Positions 1 through 6,994 of a stretch of 10,973 bases of DNA are shown piece after piece (within the stretch, counting starts at the first letter, position 1; each line of letters starts with the position of its first letter). Made by a program: the position numbers and the translations under genes. The stretch is from Wolbachia sp. (GTDB lineage Bacteria; Pseudomonadota; Alphaproteobacteria; Rickettsiales; Anaplasmataceae). The DNA lies in assembly GCA_022836975.1 (NCBI GenBank), contig JAIXMJ010000024.1, forward strand, positions 1 through 10,973, in the 5' to 3' direction. The notes below the pieces were generated by a model. It was not told the origin of the DNA. It worked only from the letters and a program-made list of their open reading frames with translations, and did no database searches.

Positions 1-2
1 TC

Positions 3-866
3 TTATTTTATCAGTGTTTGCTTTCTATCAATATCAAAGAGAAGGCAATTATTGATGATAATAGCACTTTGATACAGTACTTTCTAGACTACCAACAGTA
101 CTCCATGGTAAAATTTTCCTCAACAAGTGCAAATAAGTCAATGATAAGAAGAATAGCAGGTCATATTTATCATTTTATATTATCTCATACTACATTAGTG
201 AACTCTTCTGGTACACGTTACATACGTGATTTAGCTAAAATAAAATCTACTGTGGGTGTTAATCATAATAAGAGTTTACATATTAACTATTATGATACTG
301 AAATGTATTTATGTTATTTAATTTTGATTGAGTGTTATAAGTATCGTGCTAGGTTAACAGAGTTTGTATCATTGTTTATAGATCATGGTCTGGATATTGA
401 CCGTATACGTTCTTTGTCTAAGGATATAGAATCAGAGCTAGGGTTTTTATGGATGGATTATTCTGAAGAGGAAGTAGTAATGTATACATGGACACGTGAT
501 ATTGAAAATGGTTACATAGCCATTTTATCGGCCATTCAAAAGGACATAAGCCGAAATTCTGATAACCATCAAAAAATATCTAATATTATAACTAGTTTGC
601 GTAAAACACCAGAGAATACACCAAATACGACACCTGGAAAGACGCCATCATTAGCGCTAAATTCGCCTGAACTGACCTGCACTCCCTTTAAGGTAAACAG
701 ATCAGGGAAAAAAGATCAAGGGTCGACTGATGGAGCTAGGCGAAAATTAGGTTTTGATAATCCACAAGATTCACCAGAGATCATGCCTTCTTCTATTGTA
801 GATACTAATCTAGAGTTATTAACAGCAGAAGGTATAGATTCCAAGAAACGGAGAAAGCAAATGTAA
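3..866 (+). CDS. Unrecognised protein, 5' end outside the window; C-terminal tail with TPxx repeats and a basic end
   Basis: I do not recognise this family. The frame is open without a stop to the left edge (codons from position 3), so the gene very likely begins upstream. The first possible start inside the window is a TTG at 18, giving 282 residues. Residues below are counted from that TTG. Residues 1-190 look like a mainly helical folded domain with no signal peptide or membrane segment. From about 195 the protein becomes low-complexity and polar: four consecutive TPxx tetrapeptides (197-212), further S/T-P pairs at S216, T222 and S252, an RxLxF string at 242-246, and a KKRRK cluster at 276-280 near the C-terminus. 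These resemble eukaryotic linear motifs (proline-directed kinase sites, cyclin docking, nuclear localisation). That suggests a host-directed protein, but this is inference. No ankyrin repeats are evident. Confidence 0.75.
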   Translation, partial: LFYQCLLSINIKEKAIIDDNSTLIQYFLDYQQYSMVKFSSTSANKSMIRRIAGHIYHFILSHTTLVNSSGTRYIRDLAKIKSTVGVNHNKSLHINYYDTEMYLCYLILIECYKYRARLTEFVSLFIDHGLDIDRIRSLSKDIESELGFLWMDYSEEEVVMYTWTRDIENGYIAILSAIQKDISRNSDNHQKISNIITSLRKTPENTPNTTPGKTPSLALNSPELTCTPFKVNRSGKKDQGSTDGARRKLGFDNPQDSPEIMPSSIVDTNLELLTAEGIDSKKRRKQM

Positions 867-887
867 GGTAAAAGTTAATATAAATAT

Positions 888-917
888 TTGTAAAAATCGT
901 ACAAGTATTTATATTAT
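888..917 (+). promoter_or_regulatory. Possible promoter upstream of the sdhA remnant
   Basis: TTGTAA (888-893) and TATTAT (912-917) are separated by 18 bases in a very AT-rich stretch. The match is only moderate, and such AT-rich sequence gives chance hits. If real, it would be a leftover of the sdhA promoter and would drive the broken sdhA fragment. Confidence 0.3.
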
Positions 918-940
918 ATTATAAATTCAAGTTACGGAAT

Positions 941-1261
941 ATGGATAAATCGGCATATGAAATTATAGATCACGAGTATGATGTTGTAATAGTTGGTGCT
1001 GGTGGAGCAGGTCTACGTGCTACACTCGGTATGAATGCTGCTGGATTTTCAGTTGCATATATATCCAAAATTTTTCCTACTCGTAGCCATACAGTTGCAG
1101 CACAAGGAGGAATTAGTGCAGCTCTTGGTAATATTGCTTAAGATGACTGGCGATGGCACGCATATGATACGATAAAGGGTTCGGATTGGCTTGGGGACCA
1201 AGATGCAATAGAATATATGTGTAAAAACGCAGCAAAAGCAGTGATAGAGCTAGATTATCTG
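941..1261 (+). pseudogene. sdhA: sdhA remnant: N-terminal piece of the succinate dehydrogenase flavoprotein, with stop and truncation
   Basis: SdhA is the FAD-bearing subunit of complex II and oxidises succinate to fumarate in the TCA cycle. The first 66 codons give a good SdhA N-terminus: the dinucleotide-binding GAGGAG at residues 19-24, and FPTRSHTVAAQGG, whose His50 is the covalent FAD attachment site in this family. A TAA at 1139-1141 ends the frame where SdhA proteins usually have Glu (consensus ALGN..EDDW), so it looks like a GAA-to-TAA change. Readthrough in the same frame continues SdhA-like for 40 codons (DDWRWHAYDTIKGSD..., GDQDAIEYMCK) and stops resembling SdhA at about 1261. Five bases later comes the clpA stop codon on the other strand. 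A full SdhA is near 600 residues, so more than four fifths is missing. A functional sdhA is presumably elsewhere in the genome. Confidence 0.88.
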
Positions 1262-1266
1262 GTAGG

Positions 1267-3468
1267 TTACAATATGGAGAAAGTAATTTTGTTTGTTATA
1301 TTATCAATAGAAATTTTCACTTTTTTTCCTTTGGATAATTTTCGATTTAAAATATTCTCAGCAAGGTAACTCTTGATTTCTTTTGCAATTATTCTCTCGA
1401 TTGGACGTGCTCCCATTTCTTTATCGTAACTTAATTGTGCAATATAGTGTTTTGTATTACCATCTGTTAACAGTTCTATACCTTTTTGTGCTAGTTGTTG
1501 TGTGACTTCAGCCATAAATTTATCTACAATATGTAAGGTTGTCTCTATATTTAGATCAGAGAATGTAATAATTGCATCTAGACGATTACGAAATTCTGGG
1601 CTGAAAGCAGCTTCTATTGCTTTTTCACTTTCACTACTACTACATTCAAAGCCAATGGAACTTTTGTTACGTTCACAAGCACCTGCATTGGTTGTCATAA
1701 TGACAATTGCATTAGAAAAATTTACTTTGCGTCCGTAAGTGTCTGTTATACATCCATAATCCATTATCTGTAATAATATATTATAAATATCTTTATGTGC
1801 TTTATCAATTTCATCAAGTAGTACAACACTATATTGATGAGTAGATACAGCTTCTGTCAGTAATCCACCTTGATCATATCCTACATATCCAGGAGGGGAA
1901 CCGATCATTCTTGATATTGTATGAGATTCTGTATATTCAGACATGTCGAAACGTATTAAATACATGCCCATATTTTGTGCCAACTGTTTTGCAAGTTCAG
2001 TTTTTCCTACTCCTGTAGGTCCTGTAAAAAGGTAATTAGCTAAAGGCTTGTTATGATTTCTTAGTCCAGATTTTGCTATTTTTATAGAGCTGACCAGAGA
2101 TTCTACTGCTTCCTTTTGGCCAAAAATTACTTTCTTAAGATTATCCTCTAGCAGTTTTAAATTTTGTAAATTATCAGTACAAGGAATGTTTGTCATTCTA
2201 GAAATGGTGTTTTTAATATCCCTGCTACTTATTACTTTTATACTATTCTTATATAATTTACAGTGTGATCCTGACTCATCAAGTACATCTACTGCTTTAT
2301 CCGGCAATGTTTTTTCTGTCATATATTGGTGAGAAAGTTCAACCGCAGCTTTAATTGCACCTTTTGTATAATATACTCCATGATGCACTTCATAATAATG
2401 TTTGATTCCGTTTAATATTTTTATCGTTTCGTTGACAGATGGTTCTTTAACATCGATCTTTTGAAATCTTCTTGCAAATGCTTTATCTTTCTCGAAACTA
2501 TTACTGTATTCCTTATACGTTGTTGCACCTATACAACGAAATGTTCCTCTCGCTAATGCTGGTTTAAGTAGATTACCAGCATCAAGAAAATTACCACTTG
2601 TTGAACCAGCACCAATTATAGTATGTATTTCATCAATAAAGAGTATAGCTTCTGGCTTTTCCTCCACAGCCTTAATTACAGATTTAATCCTTTCTTCAAA
2701 ATCACCTCTATATCGTGTTCCTGCAAGCAGTGCTCCTAAATCTAGTGCATAAACTATGCTGGACTTTAATGCATTTGGTACATTGCCTTCTATGATTCTG
2801 AGTACCAACCCTTCAACTATTGTTGTTTTACCTACACCAGGATCTCCAATATATAGTGGATTATTTTTTCTACGTCTTGATAGTATTTCTATAGTACGAT
2901 TTAGTTCATATTCACGACCAATCACATAATCCATTTTCTGGCTTTTAGCATAATCACTAAGATTTTTACAATAATTTTGTAAGACTTCCTCATCTTTTAA
3001 AAGCTCGTTTTGGTTTAGTGCGGAAGAAGTATCTCTGGTTTTTATGTCATTGGAGTATATCATATGAGACATAAAATGAATCAAGTTAGGATTCTTCTGT
3101 TTTTGTAGTAGATCTTTTACATCTAGATCCTGTTCAGACAGAATTTCTACTAGAATACTGGTCCCATTTATTTCTTTTTTTCCTAAACTATGAGCCTGAA
3201 TTATTGCACGATGTACTATGGATTGAAATGCTGAGCTAGGTCTAGCCCGTGACCCTTCTTGCGCGTGATCATGAGTGTAAAAATTATATTTACTATTTGT
3301 ATTGATAATTTGATCGATTCTAACATTACATTGTGATAATAGGTAGATTACATCTTCATCTTCAATTAATGCTAGTAATAAGTGTTCTAAACCTGCATAT
3401 TCTTCTTGAAAGTCAGAAGCAATTGATAATGCCCTATTGAGACTTGCTTCTAAATTTTTAGAAATCAT
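1267..3468 (-). CDS. clpA: ATP-dependent Clp protease ATP-binding subunit ClpA
   Basis: ClpA is the hexameric AAA+ unfoldase that feeds substrates to the ClpP peptidase in the cytoplasm, with ClpS as N-end-rule adaptor. The 733 residues compare with about 758 in E. coli. In order: the N-terminal Clp repeat domain (about 1-145); AAA-1 with Walker A GDPGVGKT (208-215), Walker B AILFIDE (274-280) and pore-loop YRGDFEER (253-260); AAA-2 with Walker A GPTGVGKT (483-490), pore-loop GYVG (527-530), Walker B VVLLDE (548-553), arginine-finger region FRNR (626-629) and sensor-2 GAR (686-688). An IGF tripeptide at 605-607 fits the ClpP-docking loop. All key residues are present and the frame is intact. 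An AGAAG-type ribosome site lies just upstream of the ATG. The gene runs divergently from yifB and converges on the sdhA remnant. No clpS or clpP lies next to it in this window. Confidence 0.96.
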   Translation of the reverse strand: MISKNLEASLNRALSIASDFQEEYAGLEHLLLALIEDEDVIYLLSQCNVRIDQIINTNSKYNFYTHDHAQEGSRARPSSAFQSIVHRAIIQAHSLGKKEINGTSILVEILSEQDLDVKDLLQKQKNPNLIHFMSHMIYSNDIKTRDTSSALNQNELLKDEEVLQNYCKNLSDYAKSQKMDYVIGREYELNRTIEILSRRRKNNPLYIGDPGVGKTTIVEGLVLRIIEGNVPNALKSSIVYALDLGALLAGTRYRGDFEERIKSVIKAVEEKPEAILFIDEIHTIIGAGSTSGNFLDAGNLLKPALARGTFRCIGATTYKEYSNSFEKDKAFARRFQKIDVKEPSVNETIKILNGIKHYYEVHHGVYYTKGAIKAAVELSHQYMTEKTLPDKAVDVLDESGSHCKLYKNSIKVISSRDIKNTISRMTNIPCTDNLQNLKLLEDNLKKVIFGQKEAVESLVSSIKIAKSGLRNHNKPLANYLFTGPTGVGKTELAKQLAQNMGMYLIRFDMSEYTESHTISRMIGSPPGYVGYDQGGLLTEAVSTHQYSVVLLDEIDKAHKDIYNILLQIMDYGCITDTYGRKVNFSNAIVIMTTNAGACERNKSSIGFECSSSESEKAIEAAFSPEFRNRLDAIITFSDLNIETTLHIVDKFMAEVTQQLAQKGIELLTDGNTKHYIAQLSYDKEMGARPIERIIAKEIKSYLAENILNRKLSKGKKVKISIDNITNKITFSIL

Positions 3469-3543
3469 ATCTTCTTTTTAATAAAATTTATAGACAAATA
3501 ACATATTATTATTAAAAAAACAGAACTTAGCACTGTAGATAAA

Positions 3544-3572
3544 TTGAGTACTTGTATATGTTGTTATATAAT
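3544..3572 (+). promoter_or_regulatory. Candidate sigma70 promoter for yifB
   Basis: TTGAGT (3544-3549) and a perfect TATAAT (3567-3572) are exactly 17 bases apart in the 148-base divergent gap between clpA and yifB. The predicted transcript start near 3579 would give a leader of about 40 bases. No equally good promoter for clpA was found on the other strand. Confidence 0.6.
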
Positions 3573-3616
3573 AAATGAATTGAATAGAAAGGGAGTAGTG
3601 TCGTGGTTATGCTCAC

Positions 3617-5101
3617 ATGCTTGCAAATGTAAATACTGTTGCGCTTCAGGGAGTTAATACGGTAAATGTTGATGCACAGATTCACATGGCGAATGGTATT
3701 CCAGCTTTTAATATCGTGGGGCTGCCTGATAAAACTGTTGCAGAATCTAGAGAACGTATAAAGGCAGCTCTAAATTCGATTAATTTAATGATACCTCCAA
3801 AAAGAATCACAGTTAACCTTGCTCCTGCGGACTTATTAAAAGAAGGCAGTCATTATGATTTAGCTATAGCTATTGGATTATTAATTGTTATGAACATAAT
3901 AACAGTTGGAAATGTTGATCCATACGTTGTGATGGGTGAACTTGCCCTTGATGGCAGGGTAATGCGTGTTTCCGGAGTATTGCCTGCAACGATCCATGCA
4001 AAGCAGATGAACAAGGGAATAATTTGTCCTAAAGGAAATGGTGTAGAAGCAGCATGGGTAAAATGTAATTCTATTTTGGCTTTAGAAAAATTAACAGACA
4101 TCGTAAAACACTTTAAAGGTGAACAGTTAATCCAGCCAGTAGCTTTTAACCTTCCTAAAGAACGTAGATCAACTTATGACATGAGGGATATAAAAGGTCA
4201 AATTGTTGCAAAAAGAGCAGCTGAAATTGCAGCTGCAGGTGGTCATAATCTGCTTTTAATTGGACCTCCAGGTACAGGAAAGTCTATGCTTGCTAAACGT
4301 TTCGTTGGACTGTTGCCAGATTTAAGTGAAAAAGAGCTAATAGATGTTAATATAATTTCTAGTATTACTAGAATTGATAGTGAAATAACGCGTCCTTTCC
4401 GTGAACCACATCATTCATGTTCTCTACCAGCAATGATTGGGGGTGGGAAAAATGCAAAACCAGGAGAAGTTACTATGGCACATAATGGAGTCTTATTTTT
4501 GGATGAATTACCTGAGTTTCCAAGATCTGTGCTTGATTCCTTACGTCAACCGTTAGAAAATGGACATGTTACTATTTCAAGAGCAAATGCACACGTAACT
4601 TATCCTGCAAATTTTCAACTTATAGCTGCAATGAATCCGTGTAGATGTGGTTACTTAGGGGAAGCAAATAGGATGTGTTATAAAGCTCCAAGATGTAGTA
4701 CAGATTATAGAAGTAAAATATCGGGACCATTACTTGATAGAATAGATATATGTGTCGAAATGCCCAATGTTAATATAGAAATATCTGAAGAAGGGGAAAG
4801 TACAGAGACTATCAGAGCAAGAGTAATAGCAGCTAGAAAAATCCAGGTTGCACGTTACAAAAACTTAAATATCAATTGTAATAAAGAAATTAACGGTAAT
4901 CTGTTAGATGAATTTGCTCGGCCTGATAAAGCTGGATTAGAATTATTAAAGCATGCTCTAAAGGAAAATTATATATCCAATAGGGGCTATACACGCGTAC
5001 TCAGAGTTGCTAGAACGATAGCAGACCTTGCAAAGAGTCAAGAAGTGACCATGGCACATGTTGCTGAAACTTTGAGTTATAGAGTAAAATTTTATAAATA
5101 A
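3617..5101 (+). CDS. comM: YifB/ComM family Mg-chelatase-like AAA+ ATPase
   Basis: Members of this family are hexameric AAA+ motors. In naturally transformable bacteria ComM promotes branch migration during integration of incoming DNA; the role in an endosymbiont is not known. The 494 residues are a normal length. Residues 1-165 form the Lon-S16-like ChlI domain (GLPDKTVAESRERI at 35-48 and PADLLKEGSHYDLAIAIG at 70-87). The Mg-chelatase AAA+ core follows with Walker A GPPGTGKS (216-223), Walker B GVLFLDE (291-297), a PCRCG...C...C cysteine cluster (Cys342, 344, 354, 360), arginine finger in LLDRIDI (Arg375), and sensor-2 SNRGYTRVLRVART (454-467). A TAG lies in frame at 3596-3598, so ATG 3617 is the first plausible start. 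The best Shine-Dalgarno (GGGAG, 3591-3595) is 21 bases away, an oddity discussed in the findings. It is divergent from clpA. Confidence 0.93.
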   Translation: MLANVNTVALQGVNTVNVDAQIHMANGIPAFNIVGLPDKTVAESRERIKAALNSINLMIPPKRITVNLAPADLLKEGSHYDLAIAIGLLIVMNIITVGNVDPYVVMGELALDGRVMRVSGVLPATIHAKQMNKGIICPKGNGVEAAWVKCNSILALEKLTDIVKHFKGEQLIQPVAFNLPKERRSTYDMRDIKGQIVAKRAAEIAAAGGHNLLLIGPPGTGKSMLAKRFVGLLPDLSEKELIDVNIISSITRIDSEITRPFREPHHSCSLPAMIGGGKNAKPGEVTMAHNGVLFLDELPEFPRSVLDSLRQPLENGHVTISRANAHVTYPANFQLIAAMNPCRCGYLGEANRMCYKAPRCSTDYRSKISGPLLDRIDICVEMPNVNIEISEEGESTETIRARVIAARKIQVARYKNLNINCNKEINGNLLDEFARPDKAGLELLKHALKENYISNRGYTRVLRVARTIADLAKSQEVTMAHVAETLSYRVKFYK

Positions 5102-5113
5102 TCAGTAAATTGT

Positions 5114-5142
5114 TTGACATGTTATAGTACTTACTATATACT
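5114..5142 (+). promoter_or_regulatory. Near-consensus sigma70 promoter with internal palindrome, driving the tandem-repeat membrane protein gene
   Basis: A perfect -35 TTGACA (5114-5119) and a -10 TATACT (5137-5142) are 17 bases apart, giving a predicted start near 5149 and a leader of about 40 bases. Between them, and touching the -10, is the inverted repeat TATAGTA-CT-TACTATA (5123-5138), placed where a repressor operator would sit. This is the best-matching promoter in the window and implies strong transcription. Confidence 0.75.
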
Positions 5143-5176
5143 AAAGGTTAAGTAAATTTTTATTTTTTTATTGTAT

Positions 5177-5182
5177 AAGGAG
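5177..5182 (+). promoter_or_regulatory. Strong ribosome binding site (AAGGAG)
   Basis: AAGGAG ends six bases before the ATG at 5189. It is a near-perfect Shine-Dalgarno, clearly stronger than those of the neighbouring genes, and it fixes the start of the repeat-protein gene. Confidence 0.8.
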
Positions 5183-5188
5183 TAAGGT

Positions 5189-5998
5189 ATGTTTGAGACA
5201 TTTAACTATAATATTGACAAAGACACAGCTTTCTGGGAAAGCTTAGGGAAAGGCTGGAAGGGACATAAAACATTGGGTCTTCCTATAGCATATGGGAAGT
5301 ACGTGTGGACTCGTGAGTCAGGTCTCAAGAAGACAGGGATTATACTAGCTAACGCAGTAGTTGCTGGGTCATTAATTGCAGCGTTGTGTATGTGGACACG
5401 TATAGTTAATACGCCTTTTATGGGAGCAATATCAAATGCGGTAAGTCCTATTACTGGCCCTGTTGGCAATTTGTTCACTGGATTCTATATGTGGGCTGCA
5501 GTTAATCCATTTCTTATGGCTTCACTTATTATTGCTCTTATGGTTGCTGTTCACACTGCGACGTATATTATGAATAAGGAAGACCCTACTAAGACGGAAG
5601 CTGCAGCTATAGCGGCAAAAAATCAAGCTGAACAGGACAAAGCTGCAGCTGTAGCGGGAAAAAATCAAGCTGAACAGGACAAAGCTGCAGCTATAGCGGC
5701 AAAAACTCAAGCTGAACAGGACAAAGCTGCAGCTGTAGCGGCAAAAAATCAAGCTGAACAGGACAAAGCTGCAGCTGTAGCGGCAAAAAATCAAGCTGAA
5801 CAGGACAAAGCTGCAGCTGTAGCGGGAAAAAATCAAGCTGAACAGAAGCTGGGTGGAGTTCTAGGTGCAATTGTTAGTGATCTTCGTCATTATGACGCCG
5901 GAGATGGTGTTAATTTGACTAAAGATGATCTGCCACAGACTCTTGCGCATCCTTTGGTTGTTGCTGCTCTGAATAAACACATGCAACAACGTGGCTGA
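5189..5998 (+). CDS. Tandem-repeat membrane protein, two predicted TM helices plus an alanine-rich coiled-coil repeat
   Basis: The 269-residue protein matches no enzyme family I recognise; it resembles lineage-specific Rickettsiales repeat proteins. Residues 1-48 are a soluble N-terminus rich in Trp, Gly and Lys without a clear signal peptide. Hydrophobic segments at about 50-69 and 99-128 look like membrane helices, joined by a Pro/Gly-rich linker. Residues 137-219 are six copies of a 14-residue unit of the form KAAAVA(A/G)KNQAEQD, the last lacking its Asp. Fourteen residues are exactly two heptads and the composition is Ala/Gln/Lys/Glu, so an extended helix or coiled coil is likely. Residues 220-269 are a unique C-terminal tail (LGGVLGAIVSDLRHYDAGD...). 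It appears to be a single-gene unit with a strong promoter, strong ribosome site and hairpins after the stop. A structural or host-interface membrane role is inference only. Confidence 0.85.
   Translation: MFETFNYNIDKDTAFWESLGKGWKGHKTLGLPIAYGKYVWTRESGLKKTGIILANAVVAGSLIAALCMWTRIVNTPFMGAISNAVSPITGPVGNLFTGFYMWAAVNPFLMASLIIALMVAVHTATYIMNKEDPTKTEAAAIAAKNQAEQDKAAAVAGKNQAEQDKAAAIAAKTQAEQDKAAAVAAKNQAEQDKAAAVAAKNQAEQDKAAAVAGKNQAEQKLGGVLGAIVSDLRHYDAGDGVNLTKDDLPQTLAHPLVVAALNKHMQQRG
5597..5845 (+). repeat. Six tandem 42-bp repeats inside the membrane protein gene
   Basis: Units begin at 5597, 5639, 5681, 5723, 5765 and 5807; the last is 39 bases. Differences are few: GAA for AAA at the first codon of unit 1, ATA versus GTA at the fifth codon (units 1 and 3), GCA versus GGA at the seventh, and AAT to ACT in unit 3. 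Such near-identity keeps the reading frame and implies recent expansion or homogenisation. The antisense frame is also open across the array, which is a by-product of the repeat. Confidence 0.97.
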
Positions 5999-6008
5999 TA
6001 CATAACCG

Positions 6009-6037
6009 GTTATGCATATTGAGGACATATGCATAAC
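6009..6037 (+). other. Hairpin just after the repeat-protein stop codon
   Basis: GTTATGCATAT (6009-6019) and ATATGCATAAC (6027-6037) pair perfectly over 11 bases around a 7-base loop, beginning 10 bases after the stop. It overlaps a perfect 14-base palindrome CATAACCGGTTATG (6001-6014), so two alternative folds compete. No T-run follows, so it is not a textbook intrinsic terminator; a role in mRNA 3'-end stability is possible. Confidence 0.7.
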
Positions 6038-6050
6038 TTGCAAAGCGTAA

Positions 6051-6082
6051 ATAAGAAGGGAGTGTATATACTCCCTTCTTAT
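6051..6082 (+). terminator. Strong 13-bp hairpin, possible transcription terminator without a T-run
   Basis: ATAAGAAGGGAGT (6051-6063) and ACTCCCTTCTTAT (6070-6082) are perfect complements with a 6-base loop. It is the most stable-looking hairpin in the window and lies between the repeat-protein gene and prmC. A second copy of TAAGAAGGGA follows at 6086-6095 and could compete for the right arm. Because no T-tract follows, termination is only a suggestion; transcript processing or a 3' stabiliser is equally possible. Confidence 0.5.
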
Positions 6083-6163
6083 AGGTAAGAAGGGAATGCT
6101 AAGCTGAAGTATAGTAATATCTAATAGTTTGATAAAAAAGTTTAAGGTGTAAATTTTTAAGTA

Positions 6164-6994
6164 GTGAAGGCTATCAGTGCTCTGGTTAAAGAAGGGGTAA
6201 AGCGTTTATCTGTTGATCTTCCATATCTCACTGCTGAAGTGATAATGCAGTATGTGCTTGATGTAGAACGATCTTTCATAATTGCCAACCCAACTTATCC
6301 TGTACCAGCAGCTAAAGAATCAGAGTTTTGGCGGCTACTAAACAAAAGAGCAGGAGGGTATCCTTTATCACATATAATAGGTAAGCGTGAATTCTGGAGC
6401 AATGACTTTATAGTGAGCCAAGATGTGCTTGATCCTAGGCCAGATAGTGAGACTATTATTGAGGCGGTATTAAAACATTATACAAATAAAAGACAGAGGC
6501 TCAAAATTGCAGATTTTGGCACAGGTACAGGCTGCTTGCTTACTTCTCTATTGAAGGAATATCAGTATGCTGTAGGTATTGGATTTGAGAAGAGTGTTAA
6601 GGCATATAGGGTGGCTTATCAAAATTTAAAAAAGCATAATTTATTGCATAGGGCTCGCTTATTTTCAAGCTCGTGGACAAAATGTAACATGCAATTTGAT
6701 CTAATAGTTAGTAATCCTCCTTATATCAGAAGAAGTAAATTAAAATCTTTACAAGATGAGGTACAAAAGGAACCACAAATCGCTTTAGATGGAGGAATTA
6801 ATGGTCTAGTATGTTATGCTAGTATTTTTATAATATTACAAAAATGTTTAAAGAGAAATAAACTTGCTATACTAGAAATAGGTGAAGACCAGAATAATAT
6901 TGATAGATTGATACGTTCGTATGGTTTGGTCTTTATGGGATACATATACGATCTATCAGGAGTAAAGAGATGTATAGTTATAAAGCAAAATTAG
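6164..6994 (+). CDS. prmC: Peptide chain release factor N5-glutamine methyltransferase PrmC (HemK)
   Basis: PrmC uses S-adenosylmethionine to methylate the Gln of the GGQ motif in release factors RF1 and RF2, improving termination of translation. The 276 residues match the E. coli length (277). Visible motifs: the substrate-side YPLSHIIGKREFW (66-78), DPRPDSE (90-96), SAM motif I DFGTGTG (117-123), the catalytic NPPY (184-187), and the C-terminal EPQIALDGGINGL segment (203-215). Start: GTG at 6164, because a TAA lies in frame at 6158-6160 and the next in-frame ATG would remove 27 residues of the N-terminal helical domain. Only a weak AAGGTG lies 14 bases upstream. Oddity: the acidic residue that normally follows motif I and binds the SAM ribose seems to be Gly140 (VGIGFEKS). 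The frame is otherwise intact. Confidence 0.93.
   Translation: MKAISALVKEGVKRLSVDLPYLTAEVIMQYVLDVERSFIIANPTYPVPAAKESEFWRLLNKRAGGYPLSHIIGKREFWSNDFIVSQDVLDPRPDSETIIEAVLKHYTNKRQRLKIADFGTGTGCLLTSLLKEYQYAVGIGFEKSVKAYRVAYQNLKKHNLLHRARLFSSSWTKCNMQFDLIVSNPPYIRRSKLKSLQDEVQKEPQIALDGGINGLVCYASIFIILQKCLKRNKLAILEIGEDQNNIDRLIRSYGLVFMGYIYDLSGVKRCIVIKQN

Noticed and set aside
5522..5836. A 104-codon open frame antisense to the 42-bp repeats, rich in Ser/Phe/Cys repeats
   Set aside because: It is the mirror translation of the tandem repeat, which has no stops in this antisense frame; there is no ribosome site or independent promoter, and the sense gene has strong signals.
6001..6095. CRISPR-like or toxin-antitoxin element from the repeated hairpins
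   Set aside because: There are only two unequal hairpins, no regular spacers, no cas genes and no small coding pair.
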